DNA of 64,000 nucleotides from NCBI GenBank assembly GCA_963772595.1, contig CAVYXZ010000016.1, positions 434,001 to 498,000 on the forward strand, read 5' to 3'. The notes beneath the pieces are model-generated. The model saw only the letters and a list, made by a program, of their open reading frames with translations, did not search any database and was not told where the DNA came from. The translations under genes and the position numbers were made by a program. Of this stretch, positions 35,762 to 45,917 are shown one piece after another; position 1 is the first letter of the stretch; every line of letters begins with the position of its first letter. The DNA comes from CAVYXZ01 sp963772595 (lineage in GTDB: Bacteria; Chloroflexota; Anaerolineae; Aggregatilineales; Phototrophicaceae).

Positions 35762-37946
35762 TCAGGCGTGATCTCCGATGAGCCGCCGTTCCAATTCTGT
35801 CAGCACCCGCTGAGCCGCTTCCGGGATGACAGTGCCGGGGCCGAAGATGGCGACCGCGCCATGTTCAAGCAGGAAGTCATAATCCTGCTGTGGGATGACG
35901 CCGCCAATGACGACCATAATGTCGCGGCGACCCAGCGCTGCCAGTTCATCGACCAGCCGGGGCAGCAGGGTCTTGTGACCGCCTGCCAGCGAACTGATGC
36001 CGACGATATGCACGTCGTTTTCCATCGCCTGACGCGCCACTTCCGCCGGAGTCTGGAACAGCGGGCTGATGTCCACGTCGAAGCCCAGGTCAGCGAAGGC
36101 GGTGGCAATGACTTTCGCGCCCCGGTCGTGACCGTCCTGGCCGATCTTGGCGACCATGATGCGCGGACGGCGGCCCTGTTCGGCCTCGAATGTGGCACAA
36201 TGCTGGCGAACCTCGTCGATCATGTCGGCTTCTCCATACTCGCTGCTGTAAACGCCGGAAATGGTGCGGGTCACGGCTTGATGACGGCCCCAGACCTTCG
36301 CCAGCGCTTCGGAAATTTCACCCAGGCTGGCCCTTGCGCGTGCCGCATTGACCGCCAGGGCAAGCAGGTTGCCTTCGCCAGATTCAGCAGCTTGCGTGAG
36401 CGCGCTCAGGGTTTGCTCGACCGTGTCGGTATCACGTCCGGCGCGAAGCTGCTGCAAACGCGCGATCTGAGCCTCACGCACTGCCGTGTTATCGACCTCC
36501 AGAATATCCAGCGGCGCTTCCAGATTCAGGCCGGTAGCGATTGACTCCGACGATGACCTCCTGGCCGGAGTCGATCTGGGCCTGACGGCGGGCGGCGGAT
36601 TCCTCAATGCGCATCTTGGGCAGGCCGGTTTCCAGCGCCTTTGCCATGCCGCCGAGCAACTCGATCTCTTCGATATGCGCCCAGGCGCGGTTGAGCAGTT
36701 CGTGCGTCAGCGTCTCGACGTAATAGGAGCCGCCCCAGGGATCGACGACGCGGGTGATACCGGTTTCGTGCTGGAGGACAAGCTGTGTGTTGCGGGCGAT
36801 TCGTGCCGAGAAATCGGTCGGCAGGGCTATCGCTTCGTCGAGCGCGTTGGTATGCAGCGACTGGGTGCCGCCCAGCACCGCGGCCATCGCTTCGATAGCG
36901 GTGCGTGCGACGTTGTTGAAGGGGTCCTGCTCAGCCAGGCTCCAGCCAGAGGTCTGGCAGTGGGTGCGCAGGGCCATTGACTTGGGGTCCTGTGGATCGA
37001 ACTGTTTCACGAGTTTGGCCCAGAGCAGACGCGCAGCGCGCAGCTTGGCGATCTCCATGAAGTAATTCATGCCGATGCCCCAGAAGAAGGAGACGCGCGG
37101 GGCGAAATCGTCAATCGACAGCCCGGCTCTCAAGCCGGTGCGCACGTATTCCAGACCGTCGGCCAGGGTATAGGCCAGTTCGATGTCCGCCGATGCACCC
37201 GCCTCCTGCATGTGATAGCCGGAGACGCTGATGCTGTTGAACCTGGGCATATGCGCGGCGGTGTAGCCGAAGATGTCGGCCACGATGCGCATGGACGGCC
37301 CTGGCGGGTAGATGTAGGTATTGCGGACCATGTACTCTTTCAGGATGTCGTTCTGGATGGTTCCGGAAAGCTGCTCCGGCGGCACGCCCTGTTCTTCTCC
37401 GGCCACAATGTAGAAGGCCATAATCGGCAGCACTGCGCCGTTCATGGTCATCGAAACGGACATCTGGTCCAGCGGAATGCCGTCGAAGAGGATGCGCATA
37501 TCGAGAATCGAATCGATGGCGACCCCGGCCTTGCCGACATCTCCCTCGACGCGCGGATGATCGGAATCGTAACCCCGGTGCGTGGCGAGATCGAAAGCGA
37601 TAGACAGACCTTTCTGCCCGGCGGCCAGATTGCGGCGGTAGAAGGCGTTGCTTTCTTCGGCGGTCGAGAAGCCAGCGTACTGGCGGATGGTCCAGGGCCG
37701 CTGCACGTACATGGCCGGGTAGGGGCCGCGCAGGTAAGGCGGGATTCCGGCGGTGAAATTCAGGTGGGTCATAGAATCGAGCGCGGCGCGGGTGTAGAGC
37801 GGCTGCAAATCCATCTGCTCCATCGTGTGCCAGACGAAGGCGCTGGCGGGCTGGCCGGTTTCGGCTTCAACCTGCGCCTGCCATGCCGCAAGGTCCGCCG
37901 GAGTGTCGGCAGGCTGATACGGAATCCGGGTGAAATCGGGCGTCAT
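35762..37946 (-). CDS. mutB: Methylmalonyl-CoA mutase large subunit, one frame break
   Basis: The catalytic subunit, about 728 residues after correction. The TIM-barrel part has RPWTIRQYAGFSTAEESNAFYR, ENVIRON-type SIAFDLATHRGYDSDHPRV and VSGYHMQEAGAS. The cobalamin domain has DGHDRGAK (the DxHxxG motif with the base-off His), SSLAGGH and GGVIPQQD. One extra base near 36,533 splits it between NRYR and LNLEAPLDILEVDN. It converts (R)-methylmalonyl-CoA to succinyl-CoA, used in propionate metabolism. Its start overlaps the end of mutA by 4 bases. No methylmalonyl-CoA epimerase is in the window. Confidence 0.93.
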
Positions 37947-39938
37947 GCCTGCACTCCGATCTGCTGCTGCACTTTCAAATTCATCTCGTAACAGTTGGAC
38001 CGTATATGGATGAAGTCGTCGATCCCGGCGGCGCGATGGGCCTCGATCTGGGCCTGCGGGTAGCCTGCCAGGACGACAAAGGCATCTGGCTTGGCGGATT
38101 TGATCGCCTGGACCAGCGGCGGCACGATCTCCGGGTAAGCCGCATCGGTTGAGCAGATGGCGACCGCCCCTGCGCCGGACTTCAACGCGGCCTCGGCAGC
38201 GGCCTGCGGCAATTCAAACACGCCCCGGTCGAGGATTTCGAAGCCACCGACCTCGAAGAATCTGGCGGTGAAGGCAGCGCGCGCCCTGGAATCGCCAAGC
38301 TGGGCCAGGAAAATCTGCGGGAGCTTGCCCGTCCGTAGTTCGTAGTCTTGCGCGGCCTGCTGAAGCTGCTCGAAGCCTTCAGCCAGCCGATGGATATTAA
38401 GAGGCTCGACTTTAGAGCCAGGGCCAGCATTGGCGCGAATGGCCCGGCTGATCTGGCTCAAGGTAGCGCCTGCCTGTGCCGCCTCAACAGCTGCGCCGAA
38501 GTCGTCTGGGGCGAGTGTCAGAGGGCTATGCTCAGGCGGGCGTGATGCGCGGATTTCCCGGCTGTCCGCAGGAAGATCAGGCTGTGGGTTGGCATACATA
38601 TTGACACCGACCAGGACGTCTTTACGCCGGTACAGGTTGTCCGTGCGCTGCTGCGCGATCTCCGCGACTTGAGCCTGTGGCGTCCCGGCTTGTAACGCAG
38701 CCAGCATTCCACCCTGCGCTTCGATGGCCTGGAACGCAGCCCATGCCTGCCGCGCCAGCCAGTCGGTCAAGGTCTCGACGTACCAGGAGCCGCCCGCCGG
38801 GTCGATCAGCGCGTCCAGCTTGCATTCGTGCCGCAGCATCAACTGCTGGTTGCGCGCGATGCGCTGCGAGAACTCGTCAGCCCTTCGGAAGGTTTCATCA
38901 AAGGGGGTGACGTGCAGGCTGTCGCTGCCGCCCAGGACACCGGCCAGCGACTTCAAACGTTGTGCGCAGGAGGTTCGTGTGCGCATCGCTGCACGTTTTG
39001 TTGCGCTGCCCCGTGCGCGTGTGCAGGTGCATCTTCTGGGACTCGGCGCTGCCGCCGAATGCCGCGACCACCTGGGACCAGAGTGTGCGCGCGGCGCGCA
39101 GCTTGGCGATCTCCATGAAGAAATGACCGCCCATCCCGAAGCTGAAGCCCATACGCGGGGCGATCTCGTCAACCGACAGGCTGCGTGCCTGCATGGCGCG
39201 GATGTGCTCAACTCCGGTTGCCAGCGCATAGGCCAGTTCCTGTACGGCATTGGCCCCGGCTTCGTGATAAGGCCGGGTATCGACGGCAGTCGTCGCAAGC
39301 TGCGGGGCATGGCTGACCGCCCAGCGCGTGAGCGCAGCCATCTCGTCGTAGAGCGAGTCCAACGCAACTGGCGTGTCGCCCTCGGCAGCCAATGTGGCAA
39401 GCGGATCGAAGATGATACTGCCGCGCAGGTCCGCCGGAGCGATGCCTGCATTGTTCAGGTAGGCCATAATCAGTGCGGCCACGGCCAGGACGTTCGTCTC
39501 GCTTTGAATCAGGATTGGCGTATGTGCCAGATCGATGCCGTCGAATGCTCGCGCCCAATCGGCCACATTCTCAAAGCCATACAGTCCCGTATCATCCAGC
39601 CGCAGATTGATCGTGTCCTGTCCCTGACTGAGCGCATGGCGCAGGGCTATGTTGAGCGCTTCCGGTGTGGCAGCGTTAATCTCCTGGGCGATTTGCCAGG
39701 AGCCGGGCAGGTAACCGGCACTGTGGCTGCCGCGTGTGAAGGGCGGAAAACCTGGCAGCGTGTCCTGCTGGGCACTATCGTCAGGCCCGTAGATCGGCTG
39801 CAAGCTCAACCCTTCGTAGGTTGGGGTCGTCAGTGTGCGGTCGAAGTCTGCGCCTTTGAGCGCCTTACTAGCTGCGGCACGCCAGTCCTCCGCGCCGGGG
39901 ATGTCGAATTCTCTAAAGCTCAGCGGTTGATCCGCCAT
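37943..39938 (-). CDS. mutA: Methylmalonyl-CoA mutase small subunit, one frame break
   Basis: The non-catalytic partner, about 665 residues after correction. It keeps the barrel fold (MADQPLSFREFDIPGAEDW, YEGLSLQPIYGPDD, EAGANAVQELAYALATG) but its C-terminal B12-like domain reads GDSRARAAFTARFFEVGGFE where the large subunit has the DxHxxG motif, so cobalamin binding is lost as expected. One extra base near 38,960, in a TTT run, shifts the frame (LLRTT, then LKSLAGVLGGSDSLHV). The ATG at 39938 has GAGAGGG upstream. It forms a heterodimer with the mutB product. Confidence 0.92.
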
Positions 39939-40006
39939 GTAGCCCTCTCTTTGTAACCTTCTCTATTGTAGTAACACATTTGCGCCGGATTCGGCACAGC
40001 CTGTCG

Positions 40007-40855
40007 TCAAATCAAGCGCGTATGCAGCCACAGAAAACTCGTGTAGAGCAATGCCACGATCAACGCCAGCCGGATGAGCGCTTCGGAACGCGGTTGATCC
40101 ACGCTGCGAATCAGGCGGTGCAGCATGATCGGCAGCATAATCAGGCCAAAAGGTAGCAGAATCGCCGGGATCAGGCCGCTGGCAATGCCCAGCAGAACCA
40201 TGATGATGAGCAGCACGCTGACGCTGCGCAGCAGACGGCCCGTCACCCTGGGGCCAAAGCGGGTGGTGAAGTTCGAGTCGTAGCTGCTGTCCAGCCGGTA
40301 ATCGCGCAGCTGCTGCTCCAACTGGGCGGTCAGCGAGGTCAGTACAAAGATGAGCAGCATAGCCTTGTCCAGCGGCGTGACGGTCAGACCTAACAGGCTG
40401 AGCATGACGAAATAGGGATAGGTCTCCACGAACCCGGCATGGACAAGGAGATCGGCCACCGGTCGGCTTTTCAGGCGCAGCGGCGGGGCGGAGTAAGCCC
40501 ACATCACCACATAGCCCAGGCCGTAGAGCAGCAGACCGCGCAGCTCGAAGGCGGCAAAAACGGCGAAACTCAGCGCTGAGGCGATCAGCAGCCCGGTCCA
40601 GAGCCAGCGCCGGGGCACATGATGCCGGGCGAAGAAGTTGGAAACAGCCTTGCGCCCATCGTGACGGTCGTAATCGGCGTCGAAGTAATCGTTCAGCGCG
40701 AAGCCGAGCCAGTAGCACAGGGTCACACTCAGCGCCAGCGCGACGCCGCGCGGCGAAAAACTGCTGTGCAGCACCAGTGCCAGCGCGCTGAGGCCGAAGG
40801 CCAATCCCCAGGCATCCATGTGATTAGTGAGCAGCTTGAGTGCGTCTGATTTCAT
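40007..40855 (-). CDS. UbiA-family prenyltransferase
   Basis: A 282-residue integral membrane protein with eight or nine helices. The two Mg-diphosphate-binding aspartate motifs of the family are present: NDYFDADYD near residue 55 and DYRLDSSYD near residue 188. It attaches a polyprenyl chain to an acceptor. A MenA-type role is tempting because five other men genes are 8 kb away, but the sequence around the first motif (RHDGRKAVSNFFARHH) is not the usual MenA pattern and it stands in front of mutA in the same direction. The acceptor is undecided. Confidence 0.82.
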   Translation of the reverse strand: MKSDALKLLTNHMDAWGLAFGLSALALVLHSSFSPRGVALALSVTLCYWLGFALNDYFDADYDRHDGRKAVSNFFARHHVPRRWLWTGLLIASALSFAVFAAFELRGLLLYGLGYVVMWAYSAPPLRLKSRPVADLLVHAGFVETYPYFVMLSLLGLTVTPLDKAMLLIFVLTSLTAQLEQQLRDYRLDSSYDSNFTTRFGPRVTGRLLRSVSVLLIIMVLLGIASGLIPAILLPFGLIMLPIMLHRLIRSVDQPRSEALIRLALIVALLYTSFLWLHTRLI

Positions 40856-40896
40856 GGCCTCATGGTCACTGTGACAATCGCGGCGATTATACCCGT

Positions 40897-40920
40897 GAAC
40901 CTTCCCGGCATAAAATCGTA
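40897..40920 (+). promoter_or_regulatory. Candidate ECF-type autoregulatory promoter
   Basis: GAAC (40897-40900, within GTGAACCTT), 16 bases and CGTA (40917-40920) match the general ECF pattern GAAC-N16/17-CGTM. It lies 25 bases before the sigma factor's GTG start, so the sigma factor may drive its own operon. Confidence 0.5.
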
Positions 40921-40944
40921 ACAGAGGTATCTGGAGGTTGGCAG

Positions 40945-41503
40945 GTGCAAAGTGACGAAGCGCTGGCCCGCAGCATACAGCAGGGCCACATGCAGGATCT
41001 GCAAGTCCTGGTGGATCGCTACCAGGGGCCGCTCTTCGGTTACCTGTATCGCTTGACCGGCGGTGATGGGCCGCTGGCGGAGGACCTGGTGCAGGAGGCC
41101 TTTGTGCGGGTGCTGCACGCTATCAGCCAGTACCAGTATCCGCGTCCCTTCAAACCCTGGTTGTACAGCATTGCGACTAACCTGGGACGGGATCACTACA
41201 AACGCCTGTCTACCCGGCAGACCACTGCGATGAGCGACCACCTGCTGGAGCAGGCCGACCCGCAGCGCCAGACCATGCCGGAAGCGGTTGCGATTGCCCA
41301 GGACGAGGCTAGCGTCAGTCAAAGTGGCGCTGCTAAGCCTGCCGGAGCACCAGCGCGAGACGCTCGTCCTGCGCTATTACCAGGACTTGAGCCTGGCCGA
41401 GATCGGGGAGACGCTGAACATACCGGTCGGGACGGTGAAATCGCGGCTGTCGCTGGGCCTGAAGCGCCTGCGCACGCTGCTGGAGGACGATGAGCATGAA
41501 TGA
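40945..41503 (+). CDS. ECF-type RNA polymerase sigma factor, one frame break
   Basis: The GTG start at 40945 has GGAGG 7 bases upstream. Region 2 is visible as VDRYQGPLFGYLYRLTGG, then DLVQEAFVRVLHAI and FKPWLYSIATNLGRDHYKR; region 4 as LSLPEHQRETLVLRYYQDLS and IGETLNIPVGTVKSRLSLGL. One extra base near 41,318 separates the two (QDEAS, then VKVALLSLPEHQ). About 185 residues, normal for ECF factors. Its stop codon lies inside the start of the next gene. The whole set of sigma factor, membrane regulator, two permeases and an ATPase recalls the Bacillus sigY operon plan. Confidence 0.9.
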
Positions 41504-42359
41504 TGATGGATGGATGAATGAGGAGCGGCTGCAAGCGATGCTGCGTGAGGACCTCGGCAGCGAGGATGAAGCCGAGATGATGCTTGCCAGTGCGCAACGG
41601 CTGCCCGAATGGAACGCACCGCAGCCCGATTCAGCCATGCGTGCCCGGTTGCTCGAACGACTGGCCGCAGAAATGCAGACACAGCCACAAACGCGGCTCG
41701 ACAGGCTGCGCAACTGCTGGCCGCTGCTCCTCCTGCGTAGTCAGGCGCAAGTCGTACGCGGCGAAATCTGGCTGGCGTCCGGCCTCATGATCGCGCTGGG
41801 CACGCTGGTCACATTGGCGAGCGGTCAGGGCAGCGCACCACAGAACCTGCCGCTGGTCATTCTGGCTCCAGTGGTCTCGGTGTTTGCGGTGGCGCTGCTG
41901 TACGATAACCGCGCGATTCAGATGCTCGAACTGGAATCGACGACGGCGGTTTCGGCCCGGATGCTCCTGTTGGCCCGGCTCACACTGGTCTTCGGTTTCA
42001 ATCTTCTGCTGATGCTGGCAGGCAGCGTCGTGCTGAGCCTTACGCGCGAGGACCTGTCACTGTGGCCGCTGGTGATGTCCTGGTTCGCCCCGATGAGCTT
42101 TTTGTCCGCGCTGGCCTTCCTGATGAGCGTGCTGCTGATGGATGCGCTGGCTGCCAGCCTGATTGGCCTGCTGCTGTGGATGGCGCATGTCCTTATACGT
42201 GCCAGGGCGGTCGCCATTGACTTACCCTACTGGCTGAGCTGCGCCGGGCTTGAGCGCAGCGGAGAGTCGTCCGCTGCTGCTGCTGGCCGCGCTGGCGCTG
42301 ACGGCGGTGGCGCTGTGGCTGGCTGGTCTAATGAACGTTATGGCGGAGGTGCGCTATGA
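41496..42359 (+). CDS. Membrane protein, probable anti-sigma/ABC-associated regulator, frame break near the end
   Basis: I chose ATG 41496, with GGAGG at a 9-base distance; ATG 41490 is too close to it. The first 85 residues are soluble, acidic and helical (LQAMLREDLGSEDEAEMML, SAMRARLLERLAAEMQ) and have no zinc-finger cysteines. Then come five or six hydrophobic helices of ABC-2 membrane type. Near 42,247 one extra base changes the frame: the coding-like text LSAAESRPLLLLAALALTAV lies in the next frame, so the open frame's low-complexity end is probably false. Position after an ECF sigma gene and the soluble N-terminus suggest an anti-sigma factor; this is inference. Confidence 0.65.
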   Translation: MNDDGWMNEERLQAMLREDLGSEDEAEMMLASAQRLPEWNAPQPDSAMRARLLERLAAEMQTQPQTRLDRLRNCWPLLLLRSQAQVVRGEIWLASGLMIALGTLVTLASGQGSAPQNLPLVILAPVVSVFAVALLYDNRAIQMLELESTTAVSARMLLLARLTLVFGFNLLLMLAGSVVLSLTREDLSLWPLVMSWFAPMSFLSALAFLMSVLLMDALAASLIGLLLWMAHVLIRARAVAIDLPYWLSCAGLERSGESSAAAAGRAGADGGGAVAGWSNERYGGGAL

Positions 42360-43189
42360 ATTTGGCCGCGATTGGTCTGGCGGAAACCCGACCCGTAGTC
42401 CATGCGGCGCTGCTTGTGACGGGCGCGTTGGCGTTTGGCTTGCTGGTCTATGGTTTGCGTGGGCTTGGAGCAGCTCTGCGTTTGACCTGGCGGCACAGTC
42501 TGCGTTTGAGCGGCTGGCTGCCGCCGGTGCTGACCGCGCTGGTCGTGGGTGTGGTGCTTCTGCTGCCGGGGAGCGAGCGCGGGATGGAGCCATTCGCTAA
42601 GGCGCGCCTGATCGAAACGGTGATTCCGCTGGCGCTGGCGATTCAGGCCTGTTTCTTGCTGACGCCGGACGATGAACCGGTGCTGGAACTGCTGCTGACC
42701 TGCCCGCGCCCCGCCTCGCTGCTGCTGCTTGAGCGGCTGCTGGTGGTCGCGCTGGCGCAAATGTTGATCGGCTTGATCGGCGCGCTGGCCGTGGTAGCGC
42801 TGGGCGTCGAAGACAATCTGCCATTGGCGCTGCTGCGCTGGATTCCACCTGCGCTGCTGTTAACCGGTCTGGCCTTGAATGCAGCGATTCGCTCACGCCG
42901 GGCCGCCTTTGGTGTGATGGCGGTCGGATTGATCTGGTTCGTAGTGTCCTTCTTCCATCAGGCTTTCCTGCCCGGTGTGCCCACCTTCACGCCGCTGAAT
43001 TATCTTCAACCCTGGCTCTGGCCGGTCCATCTCTATCTTCAACCCGGCGAATTGCCGGCAGGAGATTATCTCAGCAACCGGCTGATGGTGCTGGCGCTGG
43101 GGATTAACCTGATCGCGCTGGCGGTCTACTACCTGCGCGACAGCGAACGGCTCTTGTTAGGCAAATCGGCGCTCAAACGCCGCGTATAA
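42356..43189 (+). CDS. Membrane protein of an ABC export system (ABC-2-like)
   Basis: 277 residues with six or seven hydrophobic segments (LLVTGALAFGLLVYGL, VLTALVVGVVLLLPG, AQMLIGLIGALAVVALG and more), and the segment DDEPVLELLLTCPRPASLLLLERL seen in ABC-2-type permeases. Its ATG overlaps the TGA of the preceding open frame. It probably forms the membrane part of the exporter with the following gene. The family was not recognised precisely. Confidence 0.7.
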   Translation: MNLAAIGLAETRPVVHAALLVTGALAFGLLVYGLRGLGAALRLTWRHSLRLSGWLPPVLTALVVGVVLLLPGSERGMEPFAKARLIETVIPLALAIQACFLLTPDDEPVLELLLTCPRPASLLLLERLLVVALAQMLIGLIGALAVVALGVEDNLPLALLRWIPPALLLTGLALNAAIRSRRAAFGVMAVGLIWFVVSFFHQAFLPGVPTFTPLNYLQPWLWPVHLYLQPGELPAGDYLSNRLMVLALGINLIALAVYYLRDSERLLLGKSALKRRV

Positions 43190-43204
43190 AGGAGACGAAA
43201 ACGC

Positions 43205-43985
43205 ATGATTTCACAGCTGAGAGGCATTGCCTACTACGAGTTCAGGATGTTGTGGCGGGAACGAGCGCAGATCGTGATTACCCTGGTGCTGCTCCTCATG
43301 GTGCTGATCCCATCGCTGATTGCCAGCAATGAGGTCAACGGCGTATCGGCTACAGATCTGGTTCGGTTCAGTGGCACGGATTACAACGTCACGCAGGTCA
43401 TCGTCATGATTATGTGGGGGCCGGTAGGGGTGTCGATGGCATTGCTGGTGCCGATTTTCCTGGCGGACATGATCCCGAAGGACCGCCAGATTGGGGTGCG
43501 GGAACTGCTGGACGCCACGCCACTGCCGCGTGGAAGCGTATCTGCTGGGCAAGCTGCTGGGCGGCTGGCTGGCGATGTTCTCGACCCTGGTTGTTGTGAT
43601 GTTGGCAGCCGGGGCGCTGTGGTGGCTGCGCCTGGGCTCGCTTGACCTGGCGCTTTATCTCGAAATGTGGATTGATCGGGGCGGCCTCGCTGGTGGTGAT
43701 CAACGGCGGGCTGGGCATTTTGATCCCGGCAACACTGTCCAACCGGCGGCGCGCGATTTTGCTCATGATCGTCTTTCTGGTGCTTATGTTTGCGATTAGT
43801 GGCGTGGACATTCGCTCGAATTATCTCTCCGCTGCGCGGACCGGTCATCGTCTACTACATGGATTGGCCGCTTCACAGGCACGGCGTTTGTTTTTTCTTG
43901 ACGATCGGCGCCGGGCTGCTGCAATTGCTGGCCGTCGCGGCCGCGGTGTGGGCTTGGCTGCGCCTGCGGGACGAGCAAGCGCTAG
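43205..43985 (+). CDS. ABC-2-type permease, several frame breaks
   Basis: ATG 43205 follows AAAGGAG. The first 105 residues read MISQLRGIAYYEFRMLWRER, a membrane helix, then ADMIPKDRQIGVRELLDATPL, a typical ABC-2 permease N-terminus. Single extra bases near 43,530, 43,670 and 43,830 move the frame three times; the joined text is EAYLLGKLLGGWLAMF, then SLVVINGGLGILIPATLSNRR, then GPVIVYYMDWPLHRHG and a last helix. The end is uncertain: a fourth shift near 43,970 would give the TAG at 43983-43985; without it no stop precedes the ATPase start. Confidence 0.7.
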
Positions 43986-44002
43986 ACGAAAGGGACAGGG
44001 AC

Positions 44003-44882
44003 ATGATTGAAATTCGCAAGCTCACGAAGACATACCGGGGCGGATGTGCAGGCCCTGCGCGGGATCAATCTGGAGATCGGCAGCGGCATGTTCGGGCTGG
44101 TGGGGCCGAACGGCGCGGGCAAAACCAGTTTGATGCGCATTATCGCCGGGCTGCTGACGCCCACCAGCGGCGATCTCCAGGTCCTGGGCCATGATATGAC
44201 AGTCTGCAGGTCGGTTGGCGGTCAAGGCCAGTCTTGGCTATCTGCCGCAGGACCTCGGTTTGTATCCCGAATCTGACCGCGCTCGAATTTCTTGACTATC
44301 TGGCGATACTCAAAGGTGTCAGTGAGTCGCAGGTGCGCCGCCGCCAGGTGAGCGACGTGCTGGAGATGGTGCGGCTGGGCTGATGTGGCGAAGCGCAAAC
44401 TCAAGACCTATTCCGGCGGGATGAAACGGCGCGTCGGGATTGCTCAGGCGCTGCTAGGCGAGCCGAAGCTGTTGATCGTGGATGAGCCGACGGCAGGCCT
44501 GGACCCTGAAGAACGGGTGCGGCTGCGCAATCTGTTGGCGGACATGGCGCTGCGCTGCACGGTGATCCTTTCGACGCACATCATCGAGGACATCTCGCAG
44601 AGCTGCAACGATCTGGCGGTCATCAGCGAGGGCCAGGTGTTGTTTCAAGGTGCGCCAGCGGAACTGATTGGCCGGGCACGTGGACAGGTGTGGAACGTGC
44701 TGACACAGGGCGAGCGGCCCAATCACGGCTTATCGGTGATCTCAACTTTGCAATTGCAGCATGGGGTGCAGTACCGCGTGCTGGGCCAGCCTGAAGCCGG
44801 CTTTGATGCCAGCCCGGTCGAACCGAGCCTGGAAGATGGCTATATGTGCCTGATGCGTGAGCACAAAGCGGAAACGGTTTAG
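44003..44882 (+). CDS. ABC transporter ATP-binding protein of the export system, four frame breaks
   Basis: Starts at ATG 44003 (MIEIRKLTKTYRG). Walker A is LVGPNGAGKTS, the Q-loop region LGYLPQDLGLYP, the signature YSGGMKRRVGIAQALL, and Walker B LLIVDEPTAGLDPEE, followed by STHIIEDISQSC. These lie in four different frames, changed by single extra bases near 44,040 (in a GGGG run), 44,212, 44,270 (in CCC) and 44,390. The C-terminal extension (GARGQVWNVLTQGERPNHG-like) fits bacitracin/antibiotic-type export ATPases. It should energise the two membrane proteins upstream. Confidence 0.8.
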
Positions 44883-45589
44883 GGTGCCGGGTACTGCCAA
44901 CAGTTGCGGGCCATAGCTGCCGCTTTCGACGACGAGGGCGGCAGCATAACCGGATGGGGCAGGGAGCGCCTGCATCGACCAGCGGCTGGGGGCATCCGGG
45001 GCGCCGCGCAGCGCTGCCGCTGCGGCAGGGTCCAGGCTGACGTCGAAGGCGTCCAATGGCTGCGCCAGGCCCTTGCCAATGGCCTTGATATACGCTTCCT
45101 TGCGAGTCCAGCAGTTGTAGAAGCCTTGCATGCGCTGTGTCATGGGCAAGCCTTCCAGCACGGCGCGTTCGGCGGGTGAGAACACGCTGCTGGCGACTAC
45201 CATCATATCGTCAAGCGGCCTCATCTGCCTCAATATCGACACCGATGGACCTGTGCAGGCTGACAGCAATCAGCGCCAGGTCGCCCGAATGCGACAGATT
45301 GAACTGAACTGCCGATCGATGAGGGCAGGTTTGCCGAATGCGTTAAGCTCAAAGCGAGCCGGTGCGGCGGGGTCCCGCTGTAGTGGCTCAGCAGTCTGCG
45401 CAGTGTACTGTGGGCAACGATATAAGCTTGCTGAAGATGTGCGAATCGAAACCGGGCTGCGCGGGCGCGTTCATCCGCGCTCAAGACGTCCCGGTGATCT
45501 GTGCCGACCGGCACACGCAGATTGACCAACCAGACATGCACCGCCTGTTCGTCAAGGCGAGGCAGACCCGGTGGTATCTGCCATATCAA
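44879..45589 (-). CDS. Sfp-type 4'-phosphopantetheinyl transferase, several frame breaks
   Basis: Read from 45589 the protein begins VHVWLVNLRVP and LSADERARAARFRFAHLQQAY, typical of Sfp/Gsp enzymes. In shifted frames follow FELNAFGKPALIDRQF, FNLSHSGDLALIAVS, GVDIE (Mg-binding) and WTRKEAYIKAIGKGL, and it ends CWQYPAP like many members. At least four frame changes occur (near 45,360, 45,305, 45,220 and 44,905). The first two read more naturally as missing bases than as extra ones. It activates carrier proteins with the CoA arm. No polyketide or peptide synthetase is in the window. It ends 4 bases inside the convergent ATPase gene. Confidence 0.78.
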
Positions 45590-45598
45590 CGCACGGAA

Positions 45599-45838
45599 TC
45601 AGGCAAGTTCCTGAACGGTCATGTTGCGGCGCTTCAGGAACTGGTGCAGGCCGATCTTGTCGATGGTCCGCAGTTCTTTAGCGGTCACGGTGACGCGAAC
45701 GAAGCGGCCCAGTTCAGGAACCCACAGGCGCTTGCTCTGATAATTTGGTCTGAATTGGCGACGGGTCGCTTTGAGAGAATGGCTGCGGTTATTGCCAAAC
45801 TGCGGCTTGACCGCCGAGATTTTCCGTTTGCTCGCCAT
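45599..45838 (-). CDS. rpmB: 50S ribosomal protein L28
   Basis: 79 residues from the ATG at 45838, with GAGG upstream. The core is typical of L28: KPQFGNNRSHSLKATRRQF, SKRLWVPELGRFVRVTVT and LRTIDKIGLHQFL. The N-terminus reads MASKRKISAVKP, so the Cys-x-x-Cys zinc site found in many L28 proteins is absent; this is the zinc-independent form. It is 9 bases upstream of the phosphopantetheinyl transferase and downstream of the malK-type gene. Confidence 0.93.
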   Translation of the reverse strand: MASKRKISAVKPQFGNNRSHSLKATRRQFRPNYQSKRLWVPELGRFVRVTVTAKELRTIDKIGLHQFLKRRNMTVQELA

Positions 45839-45917
45839 GAGATACCTCAATTCTGGTTTCGTTAACCGGGACATAATAATGGGCCAGACCGCCCGCCGTC
45901 AAGTGTGAGCTTGTGCC

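Noticed and set aside
41377..42217. Minus-strand open frames opposite the sigma/anti-sigma genes
   Set aside because: They are complementary to clear sigma-factor and membrane-protein text and show no family resemblance.
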